Shown piece by piece: positions 33,246-41,872 of a DNA stretch of 64,000 nt. The DNA is from Candidatus Roizmanbacteria bacterium. GTDB taxonomy: Bacteria; Patescibacteriota; Microgenomatia; UBA1406; GWC2-37-13. Within the stretch, counting starts at the first letter, position 1, and the number at the start of each line of letters is the position of its first letter. The stretch covers positions 1 to 64,000 of the forward strand of contig JACRPE010000002.1 of assembly GCA_016214055.1 (NCBI GenBank). Direction: 5' to 3'. The notes under the pieces are model-generated. The model saw only the letters and a program-made list of their open reading frames with translations. It was not told the DNA's origin and did not search any database. The translations under genes and the position numbers were made by a program.

Positions 33246-34049
33246 CTAAACTAAATCAAAATCTAATAGGAGAGGTAGGTGATCTGAAACGTCGGAATCC
33301 AGAACCTCAAAAGAATTGACTTTTACACCTTTTGATATAAAAATATAGTCAACAACATTTCTTTCTTTTCCGTGCAGCTCATTTGTGGGGGGCCTTGTCG
33401 TCATGATGTTATATTTGTTTGGCAGATTGATGAAATTTTCATCAAAAAGCTTAATTGATGGGGTTTCGGGAAATAAGTTAAAATCACCGCATATAATAGA
33501 TGGATAATCGACTTCTAAGGCAAGTTTTTCAATTTTTTTACAGGCTTTATAAGCTAAATCATTTCCTTGTTTGTGTTGTGTCCAAATACCGTGATAATTC
33601 AGCAGCCGCAATTTTTTATTTGCACTAATTAATATATCTACGACTTGAACTGCCCGATGATCCTCCTCAGGCCAATAGGACCAGTCAGTTACATAAGTAA
33701 AATGGTTCTGGACAAAAATATTCTGCCCCTTATAGATTTTATATTTGCTTTTTACATAGTTACCAAACTCAATGTTTCCGCCATACGAGAATTCAAATTT
33801 TTCCTTTCCGTGAAAATTTTTCATTGAAAAACCTTTTTTTATCCAAAGGGGACCGAAGAAGGAATATTTCAGCTCTTTCGTTGAGTCGTCTATGGGATTT
33901 TTAGATAAATAATCTTCACTCACCTCGTTATCTACTCTTTTGGTTACTTCTTGTAAACAAACGAAGTCAAATTTATTCTTTAAAAAAAAGCCGCTGAGTT
34001 GAGGGTTATTCTTCTCAAAAACGGCAACGTTAAGAGAGACGAGTTTCAT
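33246..34049 (-). CDS. Endonuclease/exonuclease/phosphatase-family protein
   Basis: FVCLQEV, ICGDFNLFPETP, SDHLPLLLDF. Confidence 0.88.
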   Translation of the reverse strand: MKLVSLNVAVFEKNNPQLSGFFLKNKFDFVCLQEVTKRVDNEVSEDYLSKNPIDDSTKELKYSFFGPLWIKKGFSMKNFHGKEKFEFSYGGNIEFGNYVKSKYKIYKGQNIFVQNHFTYVTDWSYWPEEDHRAVQVVDILISANKKLRLLNYHGIWTQHKQGNDLAYKACKKIEKLALEVDYPSIICGDFNLFPETPSIKLFDENFINLPNKYNIMTTRPPTNELHGKERNVVDYIFISKGVKVNSFEVLDSDVSDHLPLLLDFDLV

Positions 34050-34117
34050 GAATTAAATTATAACAAAAATGAATTATAATATTGTTTTGAGTGTATTAGC
34101 AACTTAATCAAAAAAAT

Positions 34118-35146
34118 ATGGGAGGTGATCGCCTAGCAAGTTCAGATACGTTAGCCGCAGTAGGTAAACAAATATTTAAGAGAGAAGAATTGCTAAAAGG
34201 GCATAATCTAGCTGGATTAATGTCAGGACAGGGGGAACTCAAGCCACAAATGGGAAAGGGGTTTCTTAGCATGAAGGAGGATCGTTATGTGGTACATATA
34301 TTTGACAAGGCTAATGAGTTATTTCACAAATGGAATCCTGATAGAGGAGTTGACTTTAATTTTAGGGACATAATTGAAAAAGGCACCGAAAGTGACCTTT
34401 CGCAAACAACAATAGCCCAACCATTATTAATAATACTGAGTTTATTATCAAAATATGTACTTGAAAAGGGTTTTGATATCAAACCAACTCTCCTTGCTGG
34501 TCACAGTGCAGGGGAGTATTCTGCACTTGCTGAGAACTGCTTAGATTTAGATGATGCATTGGAATTGATAATTGCCCGTGGTAGGATAACTCAAGAGGAA
34601 GTTCAAAGATCTGTGGAACAAAATGAACCCCAAACCTCAATGTATGCATTAAAGAGGAAGAAGACTTCTATCGAACTAGCGGAGCTTAACAATATTCCTG
34701 ATATTAATTCGCACATTTCCCTAATCAATGGCAAAAACGATTTTGTTGTATGGTCTGAGGAACTGAATTTTAACTCGCTTAAGGAAGGTTTGAATTCACT
34801 TGGAATAAGAATGATAGAACTTAATATTCCCACCGCATTTCATGCAAACACTCCCACGATGCAACGTATAGCTGGAAGAATGAACGAGCTTATGAGAAAG
34901 TTTACTTGGAGTGATCCTAAAATTCCTATACTTATGAATGCAACTCATCAAGTTGCAACTACAAAAGAACAAGTTATTGAGGCTCTTATAGCTAATCATA
35001 CCAATACGGTAGACTGGCTTGAAAGTATGAATGAAATGGGAAGAAAAGAGATCGACGCGGCAGTACAATTTGGTCCCGGATCATTTCTCACAAAGCAAAT
35101 TGAACAGGTAATACCGGGGATTGTCACAGACAGCTCAGCTATTTAA
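34118..35146 (+). CDS. FabD-like acyltransferase
   Basis: LMSGQGELKPQMGKGF, TTIAQPLL, LLAGHSAGEYSAL, AFHANTPTM. Confidence 0.82.
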   Translation: MGGDRLASSDTLAAVGKQIFKREELLKGHNLAGLMSGQGELKPQMGKGFLSMKEDRYVVHIFDKANELFHKWNPDRGVDFNFRDIIEKGTESDLSQTTIAQPLLIILSLLSKYVLEKGFDIKPTLLAGHSAGEYSALAENCLDLDDALELIIARGRITQEEVQRSVEQNEPQTSMYALKRKKTSIELAELNNIPDINSHISLINGKNDFVVWSEELNFNSLKEGLNSLGIRMIELNIPTAFHANTPTMQRIAGRMNELMRKFTWSDPKIPILMNATHQVATTKEQVIEALIANHTNTVDWLESMNEMGRKEIDAAVQFGPGSFLTKQIEQVIPGIVTDSSAI

Positions 35147-35171
35147 GTTTACCCAGATCAAAAAAAATATC

Positions 35172-35729
35172 TTATTTGATTACAAGTATTTTTCTATTGC
35201 TGAGTAAATGTGTAGAATTAGGTTTCAATCCATTATATAATCCTTTTTGTACTACCTCTAATCTCCCGTTTCTACTTAGTCGTTGAATTAAACCTTCAGC
35301 TTGGGCAGGAGGCATATTTCTAAAATTATTTTCAGTTGAAAGGCAAATAAGCGCCTCTTTGCTCATATTGAAATGATGAGCTAATATATTCCACGCCAAT
35401 TCATCAGAGGTAGGGTGGTTATATTTCAAAGAAAGCGCTAACCTTCCGCTATGAATACCTCTATCCTCACTAATCTGCTCAACAAATCTGGCTAATTCAT
35501 TCCCGTCCATATTTTCTATCTCAGTTGTGAGTAAATCCACTGATTGAGGGATGCTCACCCTCCCCAACATACCTTCTGCTCTCAGAAAAATATCATCAAC
35601 ATAACAGACGTAGGTCAAACCATTTGGACCATTTATGTGTGCCATATTACCCACTATTTCTGCGTCCGGTTCATAGTTTTGTATTGTGATAGTTCTATGA
35701 TCAGATCGAGTTTCTACGATTTTAGCCAT
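35172..35729 (-). CDS. Hypothetical protein
   Basis: 185 aa ORF, no family recognised. Confidence 0.5.
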   Translation of the reverse strand: MAKIVETRSDHRTITIQNYEPDAEIVGNMAHINGPNGLTYVCYVDDIFLRAEGMLGRVSIPQSVDLLTTEIENMDGNELARFVEQISEDRGIHSGRLALSLKYNHPTSDELAWNILAHHFNMSKEALICLSTENNFRNMPPAQAEGLIQRLSRNGRLEVVQKGLYNGLKPNSTHLLSNRKILVIK

Positions 35730-35808
35730 GACATATTATAGGTTATTTGTCTAGGAATTTCAATAATATACGTATAGAATATTGTGGATATGGTACAATT
35801 AGGGCCGT

Positions 35809-36290
35809 ATGACAGAATTTTTAACAATGCCAGCTGCAGTTACTACTATTAGTGCTCTTGTTCCTTTACTCGGTGCGGTATATAAAGCATATCTTTCTCA
35901 ACCTGTTAGGATAAGAAATGCTAATGATATGGCAAAAGCGATTGACTTGATCATGACTACTACTAAACCAGAACTTCTACCCAAAGGGAGCCACGATATA
36001 ACTCCTATGGGCGCAAGTTATAACTTCACTCTCGAAGTCACAGGTTATGATGATGAGGAGCAATTGGCCTGTTACAAGTATCACATCCGGATACCTCAAG
36101 GCTTATTAATGTCCGCAATGATAAAGATGGTACCACGAGAAATGTAAGTAACGGAGTCACAGCACTAAATCAAAACAATGTTCAAATAATAGCTGAAGAT
36201 GTAATTGACGACGTCAGTGCATTGTTTGATATGTATGGCGTACTTATTCACAGATTCAAGGGCGTGCCTGCATTTCCAGAAAGCAAATAA
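35809..36290 (+). pseudogene. Hypothetical protein, apparently frameshifted near 36095
   Basis: ORF 35809-36147 in one frame; the -1 frame continues coherently INVRNDKDGTTRNVSNGVTALNQNNVQIIAEDVIDDVSALFDMYGVLIHRFKGVPAFPESK* to 36290. Confidence 0.4.
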
Positions 36291-36348
36291 CTTTCAATTT
36301 TCTGACCTTAAGCCCCATTAAGAATACAAACTGGTGGTTATAAAATCA

Positions 36349-36693
36349 TCAACCTAGGATTTGAATGTCTGCTATCGCAAAAAATGATTGTAATTCTTGC
36401 TCAGTTTCAAATGCGTTTTCAGGTTCAGAAAAATCAGTGGAATGCCCGGTTTGTATAATACTCCCATCTGGATTGACTCTTAACCTCCCTGCCTTAAAGT
36501 TACCCGGATTCTTAATTTTATATGGTGGTACTGCACTCAAGTCAACTTCCACCAAATCGTATCTTGTACCGATTGAAGCATGAGACATATCAGTGCTCAT
36601 ATTTGCCACTGCAAGCATTGGAGGAATAATCTGGCATACAAATTTGTACTGTTGGCCCTTTTCAATTGTTTTTATTGCTTCAGCGGCATTCAT
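36349..36693 (-). CDS. Hypothetical protein
   Basis: 114 aa ORF, no family recognised. Confidence 0.45.
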   Translation of the reverse strand: MNAAEAIKTIEKGQQYKFVCQIIPPMLAVANMSTDMSHASIGTRYDLVEVDLSAVPPYKIKNPGNFKAGRLRVNPDGSIIQTGHSTDFSEPENAFETEQELQSFFAIADIQILG

Positions 36694-36795
36694 TTAGGGA
36701 ATTATACAACAATATATCTTGAAGCAGGAGTGAGTAATTAATTATTATTCTAGGTAGTCAAGGAGCCATCACATCTGGTTAGGCTGCTATAATAA

Positions 36796-37704
36796 AGGCC
36801 TATTTGGATAGTATATTCCGTTCTTGATGGAGCTCTTAATGCGGTTACCAACATCATTGAAAAGTTTGTTGTAGATAAACACGTAAAAGATACAAATCTT
36901 CTCGTCGTCCTGGGAGGCGGGATTGTATTTGTCATTGGCATTATTATCTTTATTATTTCGGGGTTTCCACTAATACCGTTTATTTCTGTGCTTCCCATCA
37001 TACTCGCCGGAATTTTCTTAGCCCTCTATCTCGTGCCTTACTTACAAGCATTGTCTTTAGAAGACGCCTCCACTGTTATTCCTCTATTTGCCTTTGTGCC
37101 GGTTATGACGTTGATTTTATCATCTTTATTTCTGAAAGAGTTCTTGCTTCCTAAACAGTTTGTTGGTTTTTCTATTATCTTTATCGGAGGCTTAATGCTT
37201 TCAGTGAATGGAAACGAAAAAGGATTTGCATGGCTTAAACCAAGGAAAGCATTTTTGTTGATGATGTTATCCTGCTTAATATTTTCTTTTTCCAGTGTAC
37301 TTTTTAAATTCGTAACATTAAATATCGGTTACTGGACGACATTAACTTACGAGTACTTTGGAGTAGGTGTTGGAACATCGTTATTCCCTGGGTACTTGGT
37401 GATATCAAATAAGCTTAAATGGAAGCCCAAAGCTCTCACACCGACTGTTTCTCTGATTTTTATCTTAGATAAATTAATAGAGGTAGCCGGGCAGGCGTTT
37501 GGAGCTTATGCAACAACTTTAGCACCCGTTGCACTCGTAGGGATCGTAAGTAGTACCCAGCCTTTTTTTGTATTTTTATTTGCAGTTATTCTATCTATTT
37601 GGTTCCCCCAAATAATCAAGGAAAACTTGAGCAGAAAGGTAGTGCTTACAAAACTCATTTGTATGGTTATGATGTTTGTAGGTATAATAATTCTAACTTT
37701 TTGA
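36796..37704 (+). CDS. EamA/DMT-family transporter, 5' end possibly degraded
   Basis: ORF 36988-37704 with multiple TMs; same frame is open upstream to 36796 (PIWIVYSVLDGALNAVTNIIEKF...) after TAATAA and without a standard start codon. Confidence 0.6.
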   Translation, partial: RPIWIVYSVLDGALNAVTNIIEKFVVDKHVKDTNLLVVLGGGIVFVIGIIIFIISGFPLIPFISVLPIILAGIFLALYLVPYLQALSLEDASTVIPLFAFVPVMTLILSSLFLKEFLLPKQFVGFSIIFIGGLMLSVNGNEKGFAWLKPRKAFLLMMLSCLIFSFSSVLFKFVTLNIGYWTTLTYEYFGVGVGTSLFPGYLVISNKLKWKPKALTPTVSLIFILDKLIEVAGQAFGAYATTLAPVALVGIVSSTQPFFVFLFAVILSIWFPQIIKENLSRKVVLTKLICMVMMFVGIIILTF

Positions 37705-37717
37705 TAGGATATTTCTT

Positions 37718-38176
37718 ATGTACATTCAAGAAGCCAAGATTAACGATTCAAAAAAAATACTGCACTTAGCGGGACAATTAAGAAAATCTGCATATTTGGA
37801 AATGGGTCTTCCTATTCCTGCACAACTAGTCGATCCGGCATCTGAGAAATATCTTTTGACGCTGTTTGATCGTTCTGATATCCATCTCATTGTTGCAAAA
37901 GAGAATGATGAAATAATTGGCTTTTGTATGGCAGTTGAAACCCCAAAAATTACCGAAGGGAGAAATAGGATAGATATCCTTGAGCTTATCATTGATGAAA
38001 AAAATCGCTCTAAAGGAATTGGGTCTGCATTTTTACGCTCAGTTGAAAAAATTGCAAAACATAGGGGACTGTTATATGTCAAAGTCGCGACCGGGACCAA
38101 AATGAAGTCAAATGAATTTTATAAGAAGAATGGATATCTACATATTGAGAACATGTATAGGAAGAAGATCAAATAG
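37718..38176 (+). CDS. GNAT-family N-acetyltransferase
   Basis: IIDEKNRSKGIGSAFLRSVEKIAKHRGL, C-terminal NEFYKKNGYLHIE. Confidence 0.85.
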   Translation: MYIQEAKINDSKKILHLAGQLRKSAYLEMGLPIPAQLVDPASEKYLLTLFDRSDIHLIVAKENDEIIGFCMAVETPKITEGRNRIDILELIIDEKNRSKGIGSAFLRSVEKIAKHRGLLYVKVATGTKMKSNEFYKKNGYLHIENMYRKKIK

Positions 38177-38241
38177 TAGGAAGCTCCTCCATTGAATTTA
38201 TCTCTGCATTGATATATACTATGAGTCATTAATCTCATAAT

Positions 38242-39207
38242 ATGTCAGAAGAAGCAAACTCTCGAAATAAATGGATAAGAGGAGCACAGAGTATGCTTGG
38301 TGCTTTTGTTTTACCTTCAATTGTGGCGCTAAACCGTGCAAGTTATTTTAGAAAAACAGCAATTGAAAGAGCTTTAAATGTAGGAGAGCTGCTACCTGAC
38401 GACCTTACCTTGTCTCAACTGGAAATGACTGTAGGAATTTGCAAGAAGCTTGCTGAGCATGGTCTCTATAAGGGGTTTAATGAAGAATATATCCTTACTA
38501 ATATATTAGACGGTGCGGATGGACTGTTAGCGCGCCGCCTTAATAAAGAATCACCTGAAGGTGCAATGAAAGATGTCCTTGTAGACAGACTGTGCGAGGC
38601 GGTTATGGCAAAATATATTGCTACAGAAAGATATGCGGACACTGAGAGTAGGACAAATTTGCAGAGAAATTTATCTACTTCTTTCCAATTATCTACCCTG
38701 TCGAAGGCGGCTTGCGAAGCATGCAATGTTGAGACAGGTGAAGGAGGTATTGGTAGCATGATTGAGCGAAGAAGGATTTTATATGGCGTTTTACACGATA
38801 TAGCTACACTTAAAACAGTTCCAGAGAGTAATAAGGCCTTAAGAGATAAATTATTACATCGAATTGATATAAATAACCAAACATTAATTAGTAAGAGTAG
38901 GAAAGGAGCAATAGACCGGATTGAAACTTTAGCAAGAGCTGGACATATAACCAGTTGGAATAATAATAATCTAGAAAATGATAAATCACTCGCATCGGGT
39001 GCGGCTAGAAAGTATGCCGCGGTTGTTTTAATGAATAAAAAGATTGTCATTGACTCCGTGGAAGTTCTTAATAGCTTAGCGGGTGGGAAAATTATGTTTC
39101 CAAGTGCGGATGATCTAATAGGAAAATATAAATACATTCCAACAAGCTTGGGAGCAATTGATGGCTTTTACCAGGAGGCGCTGAGAATTGCAAATATTAC
39201 TTCTTAA
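38242..39207 (+). CDS. Protein with CDP-alcohol phosphotransferase signature
   Basis: DGADGLLARRLNKESPEGAMKDVLVD fits D-x2-DG-x2-AR-x8-G-x3-D-x3-D exactly. Confidence 0.5.
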   Translation: MSEEANSRNKWIRGAQSMLGAFVLPSIVALNRASYFRKTAIERALNVGELLPDDLTLSQLEMTVGICKKLAEHGLYKGFNEEYILTNILDGADGLLARRLNKESPEGAMKDVLVDRLCEAVMAKYIATERYADTESRTNLQRNLSTSFQLSTLSKAACEACNVETGEGGIGSMIERRRILYGVLHDIATLKTVPESNKALRDKLLHRIDINNQTLISKSRKGAIDRIETLARAGHITSWNNNNLENDKSLASGAARKYAAVVLMNKKIVIDSVEVLNSLAGGKIMFPSADDLIGKYKYIPTSLGAIDGFYQEALRIANITS

Positions 39208-39214
39208 AAATATT

Positions 39215-40114
39215 ATGACGATGGAATCTCGCAATTTACTAAAACGCGCACGTACAGACTATCTAAAATCAGAACCAGTCAGTATAGCAAAGCCTTTTTT
39301 ATGGATTGCGCCTTTGATATTTGGGGCAAATGAAACAGCTATATTTCTATCTCTCTATCAATATGCAAGAATAATTGATGACACTGTTGATTCAGCTAGT
39401 GACCCTTATCATGCTAAAGAACTACTCAAAAATGATTTAGAAGCTTTATCCGGCATAATGCGGGGAAATTCATTAAATACACTTATTCCAGCTACTGAAA
39501 TAAGTAGAGAGACGCTCTACCGTAGAAGTTTATTACATACTAGTCTCAGTAGAATTAATCCAGAAGGACAACCTGAGATTGCAAAATATCTTCATCAAGC
39601 TCTTCAAGGTGCGTACGTAGATAATACTGCAATTATGTATGGACATCCTATTCATGACTATTTTAAGCCTGAACGTGATAATGCGGCTGTTCTTGTATAT
39701 TTTGAAGCTCTCTCAAGAGTTTTTTTTAATAAGCCCTTTGTTGAGGCTGAGCACGAAGGAAAGATCAAAGAATTTTTTCAATGGGTACTTAGGTTTGATG
39801 GTCTCGACGATATTGTTTCCGATCTTGAACGGGGAATATGTGTATTTACCCGGAAGAGTCTGAAGGAATCTGGAGTAAATCTTGTTCAAGGAGAACCAGT
39901 AGGATCAGAGATAGCTGATTTTTATATAAAGCAGAGAGATAAATTGGTTATGGAAAGCAAGACAGTATTACCGTATATTTATAAAAGTAATTTGCCTATA
40001 TTAGGAAGCGCCGCTCTTCATGTGAGATTAGTTCAGCAAGCACACCGTATCTCAAAAACTGAATATCCGAAAGGTAAGGCTGTTGTGTTTGGGAAAGCGA
40101 GGGCAGATTGGTGA
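39215..40114 (+). CDS. Squalene/phytoene synthase-family protein
   Basis: YQYARIIDDTVDSA and RFDGLDDIVSDLERGICVFTRKSLKESGVN match the two Asp-rich regions of trans-isoprenyl head-to-head synthases. Confidence 0.65.
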   Translation: MTMESRNLLKRARTDYLKSEPVSIAKPFLWIAPLIFGANETAIFLSLYQYARIIDDTVDSASDPYHAKELLKNDLEALSGIMRGNSLNTLIPATEISRETLYRRSLLHTSLSRINPEGQPEIAKYLHQALQGAYVDNTAIMYGHPIHDYFKPERDNAAVLVYFEALSRVFFNKPFVEAEHEGKIKEFFQWVLRFDGLDDIVSDLERGICVFTRKSLKESGVNLVQGEPVGSEIADFYIKQRDKLVMESKTVLPYIYKSNLPILGSAALHVRLVQQAHRISKTEYPKGKAVVFGKARADW

Positions 40115-40139
40115 GCCACTCATTATCGCAACCGAACCA

Positions 40140-40227
40140 AACCTGAGGCTAGTCGTTCAAGAAGTGTTGGGTTGGTATAATAGCTTCATTCGGAATAATG
40201 GATATCTTCAAATAAAGATGCTTTAGG
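40140..40227 (+). pseudogene. Remnant of a GNAT C-terminus
   Basis: Frame reads EPNLRLVVQEVLGWYNSFIRNNGYLQIKML*, no upstream gene body. Confidence 0.4.
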
Positions 40228-40249
40228 TATTAAAACCAGACGAAAATGA

Positions 40250-40552
40250 TTATGTTATTACGTTTGCACCCAGTGAATCTATTACTTGGTCAAATTGAGA
40301 CTTTGTAGCATCTGGAATTGATCCAGCTGTTGGTGCCCAATATTTTAATATTCCATTTATAGTTATACAATAGCCTCCACTTAACCCTAAAAGGGATCCA
40401 AGTAACCCACCTTCAATAAGTGAGATGGCAATTTCTCTATGATTGGGATGGCCAGCTACTGGACGATTATCTATAAGCATCGGAACATTCGGCGCAACAA
40501 AAAATCTCCGCTCCTGCTCATTGGGTAGTAATTTTGCGGTTTCTGCTCTATT
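40250..40552 (-). CDS. Hypothetical protein
   Basis: ORF 40250-40609; likely internal start MNRAETAKLLPNEQERRF. Confidence 0.45.
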   Translation of the reverse strand, partial: NRAETAKLLPNEQERRFFVAPNVPMLIDNRPVAGHPNHREIAISLIEGGLLGSLLGLSGGYCITINGILKYWAPTAGSIPDATKSQFDQVIDSLGANVIT

Positions 40553-40587
40553 CATTATACTAATTATACTATAGGTTTGGGCTTTTG

Positions 40588-40657
40588 TAATCCCATGGGG
40601 ATTCACCAAATAAATTTACGCCGTAAATTTTTCGGTGTAAACGAACCGAAGATTTAA
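40588..40657 (-). pseudogene. 3' part of a broken tRNA-Glu copy, interrupted by a 38-nt palindrome
   Basis: Minus strand AATCTTCGGTTC-[38 nt, 40605-40642]-GAATCCCCATGGGATTA versus intact GAATCTGGGGTTC-GAATCCCCATGGGATCA. Confidence 0.65.
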
Positions 40658-40675
40658 ACCCTTAGAGATAGCTTC

Positions 40676-40706
40676 AAAAAAAGCTCGGATGAACCGAGCT
40701 GTTTTT
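40676..40706 (-). terminator. Rho-independent terminator downstream of tRNA-Glu
   Basis: AGCTCGG-ATGAA-CCGAGCT stem with A tract (T tract on minus) and GTTTTT on the other side. Confidence 0.75.
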
Positions 40707-40711
40707 CGAAG

Positions 40712-40785
40712 TGATCCCATGGGGATTCGAACCCCAGATTCTCTGGCTGAAAACCAGATGTCCTAGGCCACTAGACGATGGGACC
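40712..40785 (-). tRNA. tRNA-Glu(UUC)
   Basis: GGTCCCATCGTCTAGTGGCCTAGGACATCTGGTTTTCAGCCAGAGAATCTGGGGTTCGAATCCCCATGGGATCA; loop TTTTCAG. Confidence 0.95.
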
Positions 40786-40799
40786 AGTAAATAGCTTTT

Positions 40800-41021
40800 C
40801 TATAGCCTTGCGCTTTTCCAAGCCTTGATTTGTTTCTCGCGTATCCTAGCCTCAGATAAAGTTTTAATTTCCTCACTATATTTTAACATCCAAGGCCCTT
40901 TATTTCTTGTGAACTTGCTCATTCCCAAATTATGCTCGTGAAGTCTTCTAACAATATCTTTAGTACATCCGATATAATACTTACCGGTTGTAATTGATTT
41001 AATAATGTAGATATAAAACAT
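40800..41021 (-). CDS. GIY-YIG nuclease-domain protein
   Basis: MFYIYIIKSITTGKYYIGCTKDIVRRLHEHN. Confidence 0.85.
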   Translation of the reverse strand: MFYIYIIKSITTGKYYIGCTKDIVRRLHEHNLGMSKFTRNKGPWMLKYSEEIKTLSEARIREKQIKAWKSARL

Positions 41022-41117
41022 TCAAGATGTGGCATCACTAGTCCCGATTCCAGGATTAAAATCTGGAATCGTGGATAGTCGATCCACGACGAAGTCGGGA
41101 TCGGTAACGATGGGACC
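41022..41117 (-). pseudogene. 5' part of a broken tRNA-Glu copy, interrupted by a 65-nt palindromic insertion
   Basis: Minus strand GGTCCCATCGT-[65 nt, 41042-41106]-CTAGTGATGCCACATCTTG versus intact GGTCCCATCGT-CTAGTGGCCTAGGACATCTGG. Confidence 0.65.
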
Positions 41118-41125
41118 TTCGGCTG

Positions 41126-41782
41126 TTAGCCTTTTTCCAACTTATTCATTATATCATCTAAAATTCTTTTTGCTGCATCACGACCACCTAAACCAAACGC
41201 GAGCCCTCCGGCTATGGCAATGGCCGCGACAATTCCTGTAAAGAAAATTCTAATAAGATCTTGCGCAACCCCAAGCTGATTCATCATGATGAGAACGGTG
41301 AAAAAGATGATGGTTGATTTGGCAAAAGCACTCAGAGTAATTGCCGAGGTGGCGCCTGAGGACTTGATGCTGTGCTTCACCAGATCAGCGGTAAGATTCG
41401 AGACGATGATACCTACAAAGCCGATTATGACAGCAACTATAACATTCGGAAGATAAAACAAAAATTGATTGAGAACTGCAGTAGCTCGAGATAGCCCCCA
41501 TGTCTCAAGTGTGGGGATAAGGAAAAGGATGATGATGGTCCATTTAACCAGCTCAGTCAAAACTTCCTGCCATATCCGCACTTCTTTTTGAGTTACCAAG
41601 CCTGTCTTGTTCAAAAGGGCATCAACCCGAAAAAAGGCAAGTAAGGTAAAGAGAATTTTTTTAAAAAGAGCGGCGACTAAAAATCCAACTACTAATATGA
41701 CAAGGCCACCAAAAAATATAGGTAAGTAATTAATAAAGTTGCTCCAGAAACGGGTTAGCACATCGTTGGTTGATGCAAACAT
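41126..41782 (-). CDS. Multi-TM protein resembling MscS/CmpX-like TM-helix proteins
   Basis: Hydrophobic helices and C-terminal GLAFGLGGRDAAKRILD; ORF start at 41803 lies inside a repeat so MFASTNDVL may be the true start. Confidence 0.7.
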   Translation of the reverse strand: MFASTNDVLTRFWSNFINYLPIFFGGLVILVVGFLVAALFKKILFTLLAFFRVDALLNKTGLVTQKEVRIWQEVLTELVKWTIIILFLIPTLETWGLSRATAVLNQFLFYLPNVIVAVIIGFVGIIVSNLTADLVKHSIKSSGATSAITLSAFAKSTIIFFTVLIMMNQLGVAQDLIRIFFTGIVAAIAIAGGLAFGLGGRDAAKRILDDIMNKLEKG

Positions 41783-41799
41783 AATAATAAAAATGCTTG

Positions 41800-41870
41800 T
41801 CATGCTGAACTTGTTTACCCTGTAAGGGTTTCAGCATCTAAGATCCCGAAATAAATTCGGGATGACAATA
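41800..41870. repeat. Palindromic dispersed repeat (TTGTCATGCTGAAC...GATCCCGAAATAAATTCGGGATGACAA type)
   Basis: TTGTCAT/ATGACAA ends and internal TCCCGAA/TTCGGGA palindrome. Confidence 0.6.
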
Positions 41871-41872
41871 AT

